In this document: positions 38,256 to 49,037 of the stretch, piece by piece
Position numbering within the stretch: position 1 is the first letter of the stretch
How the letters are laid out: every line of letters starts with the position of its first letter
Assembly: GCA_963850525.1 (NCBI GenBank)
Contig: CAWKLQ010000004.1
Span: 806,001 to 870,000 of the forward strand
DNA from: JAEMQF01 sp963850525
GTDB lineage: Bacteria > Pseudomonadota > Gammaproteobacteria > Burkholderiales > Burkholderiaceae_C
Reading direction: 5' to 3'
Length of the DNA stretch: 64,000 nucleotides
Notes under the pieces: model-generated
Databases searched by the model: none
What the model saw: the letters and a program-made list of their open reading frames with translations, nothing else
Told to the model about the DNA's origin: nothing
Made by a program: the position numbers and the translations under genes

Positions 38256-39523
38256 GTCACGGCCTCCAATGGCATTGATTCGGCCACCTGCAATTTACCA
38301 GTGAGGAGGGACTGCATGAGGCCAAGTTTTTGGGCTTTCGCCTTTTCCAGATGCCGCGTCAACGTGAACACGACTTCATCGATACCTTTGAGCTGCTCCG
38401 CGATTTTGCGTTGTTCGACCAGATCGACGGGACAGGCGATGCGGAGCTTCTTGAAGTAGGGCAGGCCGATGGTCAAGATCGTGCTTCCCATCGCGATGTT
38501 CTCAAACGTTCGCTTGTTGAATTGCAGCCAGTAATACAGGAAATGCTTGTCCATCTTGTCCGCGCACCGCCAGCACATAAAGTGCTGACTCACAGCCATG
38601 GGTTGCGTCGTGATTGCGCTCTTGCCGATGCCCGCGTCGCGCGACAGCACGACGGTGCCTGCCGGATGCAACACGGCAGACGAGTTTTGGATGCCCTTCT
38701 CGCTGATCTCCAACGCAGTGTCGGAAATATAGAGTTGATCGAGGCGATGCGAGTCCGCAAGCGACACCCATTTGACGCCACCATTCCAGTACTCGGAGAA
38801 ATCTTTGTTGGGCGTATGTCCGCTGCCGCGAATCGCCAGCCTATCCAGCAGTTCGTATTGCCAATTCGTCGGAATCCACCCAACGGGGCTGCGGCGATAC
38901 AGGTCCGGCCGCGTTTGGTGCGAGGGTCTGAGGTGTCCGTCTGGCAACAGACCGCGCGCGAATACGTCATGCATCAGCCCGGCCTTGATCTGCTGGTGCT
39001 TCTCGATCAGCGCTTCGGTCTTCTCGATGGTCGTGTCGAGGCTGGTGAGGATGGCGGCGATCTTCTCTTGAAGCGCAAAGCTCGGTGCAGAGATTCGAAG
39101 CCGACGAAAGAATTCTGCCGGCACGCGCTGTTGGCCCGCCGAGCCCGACATGTACCGCTCAGCCTCTTGTCGCAATGCCGGCGACTGCAAGTACTGGTAC
39201 AGAAATGCCGCACAGCAGGTGTCCTTTGCTCGCAGGACATGAAATTCGGTGCTTCCACAGCCAACCCCATTTGGCAGATGCGAGACGAGGGCTCCCTTTC
39301 CGTTCTCCATGCAAGGCGTGATCTTCGCGAAGAGGATGTCACCGTTCTGGAAGCGTGTGAAGCCTGTCTTGACAGTACCGAATGGCACTTCCGAACGCCG
39401 AACAATGCCGCCCGCCTCACTGATGTCTCCCATCGCAATGAAGCCGACAGCTATCTGATCCGCCGGCACCCGACTGAGCGGCGGATTCACGTTTGCCAAA
39501 TCGGAGACGAGACACTCACGCAT
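38252..39523 (-). CDS. hsdS: Type I restriction-modification specificity subunit S
   Basis: This 423-residue HsdS has the usual two-part plan: a first target-recognition domain (about 1-150), a conserved coiled-coil spacer (LQEKIAAILTSLDTTIEKTE, about 150-195), a second recognition domain (about 205-370) beginning near GWIPTNWQYELLD, and a second spacer (LVEQRKIAEQLKGIDEVVFT). It chooses a bipartite DNA target for the HsdM and HsdR subunits. Base composition is visibly less GC-rich than the neighbours, as is common for exchanged specificity genes. Its start overlaps the original hsdM end. Confidence 0.92.
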   Translation of the reverse strand: MRECLVSDLANVNPPLSRVPADQIAVGFIAMGDISEAGGIVRRSEVPFGTVKTGFTRFQNGDILFAKITPCMENGKGALVSHLPNGVGCGSTEFHVLRAKDTCCAAFLYQYLQSPALRQEAERYMSGSAGQQRVPAEFFRRLRISAPSFALQEKIAAILTSLDTTIEKTEALIEKHQQIKAGLMHDVFARGLLPDGHLRPSHQTRPDLYRRSPVGWIPTNWQYELLDRLAIRGSGHTPNKDFSEYWNGGVKWVSLADSHRLDQLYISDTALEISEKGIQNSSAVLHPAGTVVLSRDAGIGKSAITTQPMAVSQHFMCWRCADKMDKHFLYYWLQFNKRTFENIAMGSTILTIGLPYFKKLRIACPVDLVEQRKIAEQLKGIDEVVFTLTRHLEKAKAQKLGLMQSLLTGKLQVAESMPLEAVT

Positions 39524-39621
39524 ACCCCAACTCCGCCAGAAACCCCTTGAACACGGCCTCCGCCTCGTCCCGATCTGCCTCCAGTTGCTTGGCCGTCACC
39601 GCGTACTTGCCCCACAGGTTT

Positions 39622-42051
39622 TCAATGGCCGCCACGCAAGCGCGCTGATCGGCGCGCAGGTACTGGCCGATAACGTTCCATCAGGCTGGCCTGCAGCCGG
39701 CGCAGGATGATCTCTCGGGCTTCGCCGTCGCTGATCTTCAGGCGCGCCTGTTCCACCAGTTCGTCGCGCTTCTTCAACGTCGTCTTGATGGTGGCCTTCA
39801 ACGCCCGGGCTTCGTCTTCCAGCAGCTTGTGGCGGGCGAGTTGCTGCTCAAGCCGCGCGGCCTCGGCGGCCAGGGCCTCGGCATCGCCCAGTGACGCGTC
39901 GCGCCGTGCCAGCTTGGCCCGGCCCTTCGCGTCCTTGAGCTGGGCCTTCAAGGCCTTCACCTGTTCTGAGGGCAGCACGCCGGTGTCGTCGCTGTCGTCG
40001 AAGTCTTCTTCGCTCGCCGCAGCGAACAGGGCTTGCAATTCGGCGACGCGGGCGTGCTGCTGTTCCAGCTCGGCCAGCACCTGGGGGAACTGGCTGTGCA
40101 GAATCTCTTCGTCGGGGATCAGCTCGGCGCCCCAGCCGCTGGCGGCAATGGACTTGAAGTCGGCGCTCAGGCCCTGCCAGTAGGCGGCGAACGCGCCACG
40201 CACCTGGTAGCGCGTGAGCAGCGGCGGTGCCGCCGCGTCGGGCGCATCGCCGGCGGCCGGCGCGGGGGTCAGCGTGCGCACGATACTGTCTTGCAGCGTG
40301 GCGCGCAATTCGTAGACGTTGCGCGGCCGGCCTTCGCGGTTCTGCGGGTCAGGCGCCAGGGCTTCGATCAACGACCGGTGGGTGTGCCACCAGCCCTGCA
40401 ACTGCTGCATGAAGCTGGCGTGGCGTTGCTGCACTCCCGCATGCGCGGCCACCAGCGGGGCGATGGTAAGCCGGTCCACCAGCGCCTCATGGAAATCGGC
40501 GTAGTCGGCATCGCCCACCCGCGCCACGAAGCAGGCGTCGCGCAAGCCGGTGTAGTGGTGCCAGTAGCGCGCCAGCGCGTCGATTTCGCCGACGGGCACG
40601 CCGCCGTGCAGATGCGCGCGCACGTCGTGCGGCTCGGGCGGCGGCGCGTTGTCCACAAAGCGGCGGATGTTGCAGTTGTAGTCCTCGGCGACGATCTCGG
40701 CCACCGGCACGCGGCGCGCGTAGCCGGGCACGTCCTGCCCGGCGCGATAGGCGTGAACGATCTTGTCGATGTCTTCCGGGCGCAGGTGGTTCTGCGCCTT
40801 GCCTTCGCGGTATTCGCGGTCGCCGTTGATGAAGAGAACGTGCCTGCGCTTCGCGGCGTCGCCCTTGTTCAACACCAGGATGCAAGCCGGTATGCCGGTG
40901 CCGTAGAACAGGTTCGCCGGCAGGCCGATCACGGCTTCCAGATAGCCGTGGTCGATGAAGTGTCGGCGCGCCTCGCGCTCCTCGCCGCCGCGAAACAGCA
41001 CGCCGTGCGGCATCACCGTGGCGAGCCGGCCACTGGCCATCAGCACGGCGAGCATGTGCTGCACAAACATCAGGTCGGCTTTCTTGCCCTTTTCGGGCAT
41101 CCACACCGGAAAGCGCCCTTCGTGTTTGATGTCCTTGCGGATGTAGTTCTGGCTGAACGGCGGATTCGCGAGCACGCGGTCGAAGCGCTTGAGCTGGCCG
41201 GAATCATCGTGGTGCTGCGGCTCGCGCAGCGTGTCTTGCTGGCGAATATCGGCATCGGGGATGCCGTGCAGCAGCATATTCATTTTGCAAATCGACCAGG
41301 TGGTGCCGATCTTCTCCTGCCCGGCCAGTGCAACGCGGCTCGGGTCGCGCCCGTGCTCACGCAGGTAGTCGCGCACCTGGATCAGCATGCCGCCGGAGCC
41401 GCACGTGGGGTCGTACACGCGCATGCCTTCCCGCGGGTCGCAGATCTCGACGCACACGCGCACCACTTCAGCCGGCGTGTAGAACTCGCCGGCCTTCTTG
41501 CCGGCCTGGTCGGCAAAGTCTTTCAGCAGGTATTCATAGGCCGCGCCCAGCAGGTCGGGGAATTCGAAGTCGGAATCCTTCAGCGGAATCTTGTCGAAGT
41601 TCTGGATGAAGTTGACGAGTGTGTCGTCGTCCAGCGTGTGCTGGCCGATCTTGCGGTTGAAGTTGATGGTGTCTTTCAACACGTCTTGCAGCGCGTCGAT
41701 GTTGGCCTCTTCCAGTGCGGCCAGGGCCTTGTTCAGCGCGGTGCCGACGTTGTCTTTGATATGCTTGATGCGCGACCAGCGTGCCTCTTCGGGCACGTAG
41801 AAGAACTGGCCGCTGTACTGGTCTGGGTCGTTCAGGGTGAACGCGGTGTCTTCTTGGCTCAGACCCTGGGCCCGGCACTCCTGCAGCAAGTCAGCGCGGC
41901 GCTGGTCGAACAGGTCGCTGGCACGCTTGAGGAACAGCATGCCGAAGATGTATTCCTTGTACTCGCTGGCCTCCATGTTGCCTCGCAAGTCGTCGCAGGC
42001 GGCGAACAGCAGAGCTTCGAGGCGGGCCAGGGTCAGGCGGGTGTGGGGCAT
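39622..42051 (-). CDS. hsdM: Type I restriction-modification DNA methyltransferase subunit M (3' frame break)
   Basis: This 809-residue N6-adenine methyltransferase has a helical HsdM_N domain (about 1-140), the SAM motif DPTCGSGGMLIQ, and the catalytic NPPF motif in RVLANPPFSQN. A long C-terminal coiled region follows (about 640-790). The tail is out of frame: after LMERYR the frame reads PVPARRS... and stops at 39622. The other frame continues with YLRADQRACVAAIENLWGKY to a TGA at 39516-39518 that overlaps hsdS. One extra base near 39668 explains this. About 45 C-terminal residues are lost; the catalytic part is intact. Its start overlaps jetD by 19 bases. Confidence 0.88.
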   Translation of the reverse strand: MPHTRLTLARLEALLFAACDDLRGNMEASEYKEYIFGMLFLKRASDLFDQRRADLLQECRAQGLSQEDTAFTLNDPDQYSGQFFYVPEEARWSRIKHIKDNVGTALNKALAALEEANIDALQDVLKDTINFNRKIGQHTLDDDTLVNFIQNFDKIPLKDSDFEFPDLLGAAYEYLLKDFADQAGKKAGEFYTPAEVVRVCVEICDPREGMRVYDPTCGSGGMLIQVRDYLREHGRDPSRVALAGQEKIGTTWSICKMNMLLHGIPDADIRQQDTLREPQHHDDSGQLKRFDRVLANPPFSQNYIRKDIKHEGRFPVWMPEKGKKADLMFVQHMLAVLMASGRLATVMPHGVLFRGGEEREARRHFIDHGYLEAVIGLPANLFYGTGIPACILVLNKGDAAKRRHVLFINGDREYREGKAQNHLRPEDIDKIVHAYRAGQDVPGYARRVPVAEIVAEDYNCNIRRFVDNAPPPEPHDVRAHLHGGVPVGEIDALARYWHHYTGLRDACFVARVGDADYADFHEALVDRLTIAPLVAAHAGVQQRHASFMQQLQGWWHTHRSLIEALAPDPQNREGRPRNVYELRATLQDSIVRTLTPAPAAGDAPDAAAPPLLTRYQVRGAFAAYWQGLSADFKSIAASGWGAELIPDEEILHSQFPQVLAELEQQHARVAELQALFAAASEEDFDDSDDTGVLPSEQVKALKAQLKDAKGRAKLARRDASLGDAEALAAEAARLEQQLARHKLLEDEARALKATIKTTLKKRDELVEQARLKISDGEAREIILRRLQASLMERYRPVPARRSARLRGGH

Positions 42052-43280
42052 GTGTACCTTGGGGAATTGGCAAGAGAGAGTAACGCCTCCTTCACATGCC
42101 CGAATCCGACACGCTCCTGCTCGAGCCGGACCTGCCGCACTTCGCCATCGCCCATCCGCTTCCAGCGCAAATCGTCGTACAGCGCACGCTCCTCCAGGGT
42201 CAAGCGCGGCAGGTCACGCTGCGTCGGCTCGGGCTCTTCGGTCCAGAGCTGCCGGTGCGCCAGCAGCGTGGCGCGGTCCATGAGAAAGGATTCGGCGTGG
42301 AGGAACTTCTCGCGCAACTGGTCGAGGATCGCGAAGCCGTGCGTGTCGATGTCGCCCCAATAGTGGATCGCCTTGTCGTGCAGCCAATGCGCTTGCGCCA
42401 GCATCTCGAAACCGTAGCCCGCGCCGAAGATCAGCAAGCTGTCGGGCAGCGCTGGAAAGGCGAGGAAGTTGATCTCGTTTTCAGTCAAGAAGATCCGCGA
42501 CGCGGCCGGCGCCAGCCGAGCGAAATCGGCTTGCGTGAGTGTGATGTCGCGATCCGCGCCTTCGGCGCAGTTCACCAGCAGAGCGTGGCCGGGATCGAGC
42601 AGCCGAAAGCGCACGCGTTGCGGTTTGTCGCGAAAGCCGTAGCGCTGCGCGAAGTGACTCGTGCCGCGCGCGCCGGTCTCAACGGCTTCGGCTGGCAATG
42701 CGAGATCGAGCAACTCGGCGAGCACCGCCGCGTGCGCTTCGATGAACTTGCTGTGCACGCCCGGCAAGTCGACCTGCCGCAGGTAGACGCCGGGGCGCGG
42801 GTGTGCCTGCACCCAGGCGACCACGGCCAGCAGTTGCGACCAGGCAGCGTCGAGCTCGAGCGCGCGCAAGGGGCGACGCAGCAGCCAGGGCAACAAGGCG
42901 GGTTGTGCGGCGCGGGTGTGACTGACGAGGCGCTCGAAGCGGCGCGCCTCGCGCTTCTTGCCGATCAGCTCGAGCGCGTCATCCAGCGTATCGAGCCAGG
43001 CTTCGCTCGGGACCTGGTTCGCGCCGATGACGCGGTGCTTGACGTCGCGCACCACAACCCGGTAGCCACGGTGCTTCGAGTCACCCGCCCCGGTTTGCAG
43101 TGCGCGCGCCCAGGCGCGAACCTCGTCGAAGCGCTGCGACAGATCGGTTGAGCTGGGCACTTTGAGCGCGAGGCGCAATGGAAACTGTTCGCCGGGGTCC
43201 AGCACGCACGCGAGCAGACGCCCCGTCTCCCAGAGGCGCTGCGCCTGGGCGCGCAGGTCGTCGGGCGTGCTCCACGTCAT
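42033..43280 (-). CDS. jetD: Wadjet anti-plasmid system nuclease subunit JetD
   Basis: This 415-residue protein has an N-terminal DUF3322 region (RLALKVPSSTDLSQRFDEVR) and a C-terminal DUF2220 Toprim-like domain, with the acidic metal site in HYWGDIDTHGFAILDQLREK and the upstream glutamate in FLTENEINFLAFP. JetD is the nuclease that cuts DNA after the JetABC motor has extruded it; Wadjet destroys small circular plasmids. Its ATG overlaps the jetC stop (ATGA), and its own end overlaps hsdM. The frame is intact. Confidence 0.9.
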   Translation of the reverse strand: MTWSTPDDLRAQAQRLWETGRLLACVLDPGEQFPLRLALKVPSSTDLSQRFDEVRAWARALQTGAGDSKHRGYRVVVRDVKHRVIGANQVPSEAWLDTLDDALELIGKKREARRFERLVSHTRAAQPALLPWLLRRPLRALELDAAWSQLLAVVAWVQAHPRPGVYLRQVDLPGVHSKFIEAHAAVLAELLDLALPAEAVETGARGTSHFAQRYGFRDKPQRVRFRLLDPGHALLVNCAEGADRDITLTQADFARLAPAASRIFLTENEINFLAFPALPDSLLIFGAGYGFEMLAQAHWLHDKAIHYWGDIDTHGFAILDQLREKFLHAESFLMDRATLLAHRQLWTEEPEPTQRDLPRLTLEERALYDDLRWKRMGDGEVRQVRLEQERVGFGHVKEALLSLANSPRYTCPTPA

Positions 43281-46200
43281 GACGGGTGGGTGTCCCTCGC
43301 GTCACGCTCCTCGCGATACTCCTGGATGCTCAGGTTGCGCAAGCGCGAAGCGCGCCCGTCTTCGTTGTCGACAAAGGCGACGTTGGCCACAAACGGCTCG
43401 ATGATGTGAATCTTCTGCAGCGGCGTGACGATCAGCAACTGCAGGTTGAGCTGCTGGAACAGGCGCAAGCCGTATTGCGCGGATTCGTCGGAGCCGCGGC
43501 CGAAGGCCTCGTCGATGACGACGAAGCGGAAGGTGCGTGACCGCACCGCGCCCCATTCGAGCCCGAACTGGTAGGCCAGGCTCGCGGCGAGCACGGTGTA
43601 GGCGAGCTTCTCTTTCTGCCCGCCCGATTTGCCACCCGAGTCGGAGTAGTGCTCGTGTTCACTGCCGTCTTCGCGCCAGCGTTCGCTCGCGGCAAAGACG
43701 AACCAGTTGCGCACGTCGGTGACTTTGGCGGCCCAGCGCCGGTCCAGCTCGGCCGTGCCTTCGCGCCCACGAAAACGCTCGATGATGCGCTTGACTTGCA
43801 GGAACTTGGCCTCCGAGTATTGCGCGTCCTCGGAGCCCGTGATCGCGCCTTCGGTGCAGGCGCGCAGCTCGCTCTGGAAGTCGCGGATGTCGGCGTCCGT
43901 CGCGAGCTGCGCTTCGAGAACGATGTAGCGGCCCGGGTTGTAGTCGATCTGCGTCAGCGACTGGTTGATTCGGATCACGCGTTCCTTGATCGTCTCGCGT
44001 TCCTTGCTCAGTTGCGATTGGAAGTTGGCGACTTCGCGGATCGTGTTCTCGTTGAGCAGCTCCTTGAAGCGCGCTTCGAAGCGCGGCAGGTCGTCGGCGT
44101 TGAGCTGCTCGAGCATCGCGCGGTACTCGGCGGCTGCGGCCACACTCGCGTCAACCTCCTGCGTGTCGAGTTTGTAGGCCTGGCGGAATTCCGTCATCGC
44201 GCGCACGATTTTTTCGCCCAGACGTGCCAGCTTCTTGTCTTGCGCGTCCAGGCGCTCCTGAAGCCACTTGCGCAACTCCTGTTCGCGCGCCGCGCAAGCC
44301 TCGATGCTCAAGGTGTGCGCCCCCAGCGCCTCGCGGCGCAGCGCGTCGAGCGGGCCGAACTGCGCCGCGTGCACGGCGTGCGTAGGGGCGTCGCGCACGG
44401 CCAGCGCCTGACGCAGCAGGGTCTGCGCGTCGGCCTGGCGCTGCTCGGCCTTGGCGGCTTCAGCCCGGTTCGCGCCGAGCGCAGCTTCTGTCTTGGCGAA
44501 TTGCGCGAGCAGTGCGTCCAGCCGCGCACCGAGGGTCTTCAGCACGTCGGAAGCGGCTTCGAGTTCGCGCTTCTGGTCGAGCCGCTCTGCCACTTGCGTG
44601 GCCAGCGGTTGCCAATCGAGCTCGCGGAACTCGCGATATTCGTCGAGTTTGTTGAGCGCTTCCAGGCGCTCGCGGAGCAGGTCCTGTTCCCGTTTCAACG
44701 TGGCAAGGTGGATGCCCATGTCGGCCAGGCGCGACTCCATGGCTTTGAGCTTGCCCTGCAGCGTCGCGACCTTGGCCTCGTTGCTCCAGCCCAGCACGTA
44801 GCGGCTGCGGTCGTCGACGCGGTGCCGGTCGTCTTTCTCGTGGCGCTCGCCGCCGCCCTTGACCTGCCCAGCGCGCGTGATGGCACGGGTTTCGCGGCGG
44901 AACTGGTCCTGGCTCGAGCAGCACGCGACGTCGAAACGCGCCGCGATTTCGCGCTCCAGCCAGACGTAAAAAGCCGAGTCGGGTTTGAGCGTCAACTTGC
45001 GCACGAGCGAATCCGGGTGCAGCGCGATTTGCCCGTCGGCTGAGTCTTTGCGGGCGTCTTTGCGCGCGGCACGCACGCGGAAGTAGACCAGGCGCCCCTT
45101 CAAGGGCGTGCCATCGACCCATTCGCTCACCGCCGCGTAATGCGCGTCGGGCACGAGCAGCGACAGGCCGAAGTTGCGCAGGAGACGCTCGGCCGCGCCT
45201 TCCCAGTCGCGCTCGTCGTCGCGCAACTGGATCAGCTCGCCGGCGAAGGGCATGGCGGCCTCGTCCAGCTTCAATGCGTCGCACAGCGCCGTGCGCATCG
45301 CGACTTGTTGCGCGTCGATGTTGCTGCGCCGCGCTTTCAGGCTGGCGATTTCGGCGGCCAAGGCGGCACGCTCCTGGCGCTCTTGCGCAAAGGCGACGCC
45401 GGCTTCGTTGAGCTGATTCTGCAGCGCCGCTTCGCGTTCCGCAGCAGCCTCCTGCATTTGCAGACACAAGGTGCGCTGCGCCAGAAAGTCTTCGCCGCTT
45501 TGCATGCTGAGCAAACCCAATGTCGCGCGCAGCAGGTCGTAACGCTGTGCCTTGGCCAGGCGCCGCGCTTTTTCTTGCTCGAGTTGCTCGATCTCGGCGG
45601 CAAGGCGCGCGATGCGGTCGCCGCCGTTGTCGCCAATCGCACGCCGCAGTTCGTGGTCTTGCGCCTGCTGCGTCGTGCGTTGTTCTTCCAGGCGCGCGAT
45701 CTGGCCGGCGCGGCGCGCGAGTTCTTCACCGAGCTCGGTGATGCGCAGTTCCAGCAACGCCGCCTTGAGCCCAGCGAAATAAGTCTCCAGCGCTTCGCGG
45801 CAGGCGCGCAGCGACTCGCTTTGCGTCAGCGCCAGCGCATGCGCCTCGCAGTCGGCGACCAGCGGCGCGAGCAGTTCCACCTGGCGCTTCGCCTTGAGCA
45901 CCGCCTCGTGGGCGCGGTGCAGGTCGTCGAAGTGCGCGAGCAGCGCCTGGATGCGCGGGCGCCACGTCGAAGGGCTCGAGCATGTGGCTGCGCACGAAGT
46001 CGGTGAGGTTGCCTACCGACTTCATCGACACCGTCTGGTGAAACAGTTCGAGCGCCTGCTCGCTGGCAATGCCGAAACGCCGCCGCAACTGCGCGCCATA
46101 GGGCGGAAAACTGTCGTCGACTTCGACCTTCGAGGCGCGCAGGCGTTTGCGCAGTTGCGCGATGTCGGCGCCGAACTGCGCGAAATCTCCCGCGATGCTC

Positions 46201-46760
46201 AGCTCGCGCTCGGCCGAAACGAACATCCGCGCCGGCTGGCCTTGCGGGTCTTTCCACCAGAACACCTGGGCCAGCGTGACGGTCTGGTCGTAGCCGGCGT
46301 TGTGGAACACGCCAAGGATCACCGAGTAGCTGCTCGCATCGCGCAGCGCGACGGCGCGGCCGGCGTGGCTCTCGTCGATGCGCTCGGACTTGTAGTGCCC
46401 GAGCACATAAGAGCGCAGCGTGCGTTCGCGCGCGTCGGCGCCTGCTGCCTTGTTGTAGGCGACGCGCTGTGCGGGGACGAGCAGGGTCGTCAACGCGTCC
46501 ACCAGGGTCGACTTGCCCGAGCCGATGTCGCCGGTGAGCAGCGCGTTGCGCCCGTCGGCGCGCAGTGCCCAAACGCGGCCGTCGAACGTGCCCCAGTTGA
46601 AGACTTCGAGGCGCCGCAGGCGAAAACCCGCGAGAGCGTCGATGTCGCGCGCAGCGCCGATTTCGGCCACCGAAGCAGCGCCCGACTCAGTGCCCGACCC
46701 AGCCCCGGGCGTATCGCCGGCGAGGAAGTCGAGATTCAGCGATTCGTTCTTCATCGCCAT
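43277..46760 (-). pseudogene. jetC: Wadjet SMC-like ATPase JetC, interrupted by one frameshift
   Basis: Two frames together give the expected JetC of about 1160 residues. The first (from ATG 46760) has a Walker A (LLTGDIGSGKS, residues 77-84 for the loop) and reads well to SHMLEPFDVAP. The second resumes with QALLAHFDDLHRAHEAVLKA and runs through long coiled coils, a hinge, the signature SGGQKEKLAYTVLA and the Walker B FVVIDEAFGRG, stopping at 43277. The break is a single extra C/G in GCGCCCGCGC near 45958-45962 (plus strand GCGGGCGCC). JetC is the loop-extruding motor. It may be a real loss or a consensus error. Confidence 0.88.
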
Positions 46761-46784
46761 GCCGGCGCGCTGCGCGCGAGTGCC

Positions 46785-47438
46785 TCACTCTTCATCGCTG
46801 CGCGACTCCAACTGGGCGCGATACGCGGCCAGGCGTTCGTCGAACTGCGCCAGCCACTGCGCGTCGACAAAAGCCTTGAGGATGCGCTGCACTTCGATCG
46901 CGTCGTCCTGCCCGCGCAAGCGCCGCACGAAGCCGAGCTCGGCGATTTTGTTGAGCTGCGCATCCACCTGGTCGATGAGCCGCGCTTCGTTGCTGCCTTC
47001 TGGGAGAAACACGCGCAGCATTTCGGCGACCTGGGCGCGCGACAGCACGAGGCGCGTGTCGCCGCCGCCCGCGTCGAACTCGGCAAGGCGTCTGCGCAGC
47101 AGCGCGAGCAACAGGCTGACCTGAAACGTCAGCGGCCGGCGCGCGATCAGGCGCGGCATCTTGGGCGTTCCCGGCGCGGCGCCCTCGTCCGGCTCCGGGC
47201 GCGAGCGCAGGAAGGCGTAGCCCTCGGCCTCGTCGATGCAGAGCTCAAGCCCCAGCACCGCGACGTAATCGCGCAGCCGCCCCTGCAGGCCGAGCAGCCC
47301 GCTCCACAACGCGGCGTCGGCGTCGCGGTAGAGCACGCCCTTGAGCAGCGGCACGACCAGCGCCGACAGTTCGGTCGCCTCGCGCGCCTCCCCGGTGGAG
47401 GGGCTGTCGCCTTGGTTGTTGAGGCTGGGCGGGCTCAT
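46785..47438 (-). CDS. jetB: Wadjet condensin-like subunit JetB (DUF4194)
   Basis: This 217-residue DUF4194 protein of kite/MukE type has LSALVVPLLKGVLYRD, the RPLTFQVSLLLALLRRRLAE helix, and LVLSRAQVAEMLRVFLPEGS followed by the winged-helix part with LGFVRRL. It bridges JetA and the JetC heads in the motor complex. I chose ATG 47438, which has GAGGTGA eight bases upstream; GTG 47447, overlapping the jetA stop, is an alternative. It ends 24 bases before jetC. The frame is intact. Confidence 0.87.
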   Translation of the reverse strand: MSPPSLNNQGDSPSTGEAREATELSALVVPLLKGVLYRDADAALWSGLLGLQGRLRDYVAVLGLELCIDEAEGYAFLRSRPEPDEGAAPGTPKMPRLIARRPLTFQVSLLLALLRRRLAEFDAGGGDTRLVLSRAQVAEMLRVFLPEGSNEARLIDQVDAQLNKIAELGFVRRLRGQDDAIEVQRILKAFVDAQWLAQFDERLAAYRAQLESRSDEE

Positions 47439-47443
47439 CCGAT

Positions 47444-48885
47444 TCACCTCGAAAAAATCACCCGCGCCAACTCGGCTTGTTTCCAGCGGCCGTCGCTGGC
47501 GCGCCAGGTCACGCGCTCTTGCACTGCGTCGTCGATCACGGTGGCGGGTGAGGCGCTCGCCAGTTCCAGATACGCCACGAGTTCGGCCAGGCCCTGGCGC
47601 AGCGGGCGCTGCTCCAGCAGCTCAACCAGCGTCACCTGCGAGCGCGTCTGGAGCGCCTGGCGCAAGTGCAACGCGAGGGCCGGTTTATCGACGACAAACT
47701 GCGAGAACAGCGCGTCGGCATCCAGGCTTTCGTCGCCGGCCTGAATGCGGATGTCGGCGATGCGCAGTTTCAGCGCCGGCGTGTGCAATGGCCGCTCCAT
47801 CGCCAGCTCGATGTCCGCTGCGGTTTGCCCGATGGTCATGAATTCGCCCTGCGGTGCGGCGCCGCGCAGCGCCAGCGCGCCGGCTTCGATGCTACGCAGA
47901 ATGTCCATGATGCGGCGGTTCTCCAGGTAGGCCTGGTCGTCGAGAAAGCGCCGCAACTGTTGCGACAGCAGCGCGACGGTGCGCTGCGTGTGCTCGCCGG
48001 CCTCGAGCCAGTCGTAGTGGACGCGGCGCAGCCGCGCATCGGGCTGCAAGTCGGCAATCGGCGGCGAGCTGCAAGCACCCGGTCGAGCAGGGCAGTCAAC
48101 TCTTCCTGGCGCGATTGCGACATCAAGAAATCCCAGAACGCGCGGAAGCTGCGGCCCTGGTCCGAGTCGGCAATCAGGTCGCGCTCGCCCATGATTTGTT
48201 CGAGCAGCGCGCCCTTCGCGCCGTCCCAGAGAGCAATGCGCTCGCGCACGCGCCGGTCCAGGCCGCGGAAGTTGTGCTCGACCTCGCGAAAGTCGGCCAG
48301 CAGTTCGCGCGCCAAGCCGGTGAACTGCTGGAAGCGCTCCTTCAGCGCGGTGTCGCCGAGCAACGCGACCTGGCCTGCCTGTGCGCGCGCGATCTCGGCG
48401 TCGAGCTCGTAGCGGCGCCGTTGCAATTCATGCAGGCGTTTCTGCGGATCGGCTTCGCTGCCTTCGCCGATCTGGCGCAACAGCTCGAACAGCGTCAGCA
48501 GGCGCGACTCGGTGCCGACGAAGCTGCGCTCGGCAAGACTCGCGAGCCACACGATGGCGCGCTCGGTGGCCGGTGTCAGGTCGAAATGCGGCTCGTCCGA
48601 GCCCGGCGGATAGAACTTGCGCAGCCAGCCGCGCTCGTTCGCCGCCCAGTCGTTCAGGTAGTCCGCGGCGCTCTTCGGGAAGGCGTCGGGGTGCTGTTCG
48701 CGCACGCCGAAAAGCATGTCTTCCAGCGCTTCGGCCAGGTCCGATTGGCGCATCGCGCGCACGTTGGGTTCGACGAAAGCGTGGTGCAAAAAGCTCGCGA
48801 TCAGCGGCGCGGAAGCCGCCGTGAGCAGGCGCCACGCCGGATGCTGCTGGCGCATCGTCTCGAGCGTTGCGTAGTCCAATGTCAA
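47444..48885 (-). pseudogene. jetA: Wadjet kleisin-like subunit JetA (DUF3375), interrupted by one frameshift
   Basis: The first frame starts at TTG 48885 (TLDYATLETMRQQHPAW, with GAGGA upstream) and reads as DUF3375 to LLDRVLAARR. The second frame picks up at PPIADLQPDARLRRVHYDWL and ends normally at 47444. Adding one base in the C-run near 48058-48066 would give about 480 residues, the family length. JetA is the kleisin that ties the motor together. This is the first gene of the defence operon; the divergent TPR gene starts 152 bases away, so the operon promoter should lie there. Confidence 0.87.
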
Positions 48886-49037
48886 AGCGCTGGTCCTCGT
48901 CGTGGAAACGTCGTTCGGATGCGTATTGGAGCACCCCGCTTGCGCCGGGGGGCAGACGCTTCTTGGTTCGCCAGCGCGAGTGCGATGCGCCGAGAATCAT
49001 GCGCCATCGATTCCCGCGCATTTGCGAAACTCCAGCC

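Noticed and set aside
40033..42363. A 776-codon open frame antisense to hsdM and the end of jetD
   Set aside because: Same GC-driven shadow effect; it crosses two well-supported genes and has no recognisable motif.
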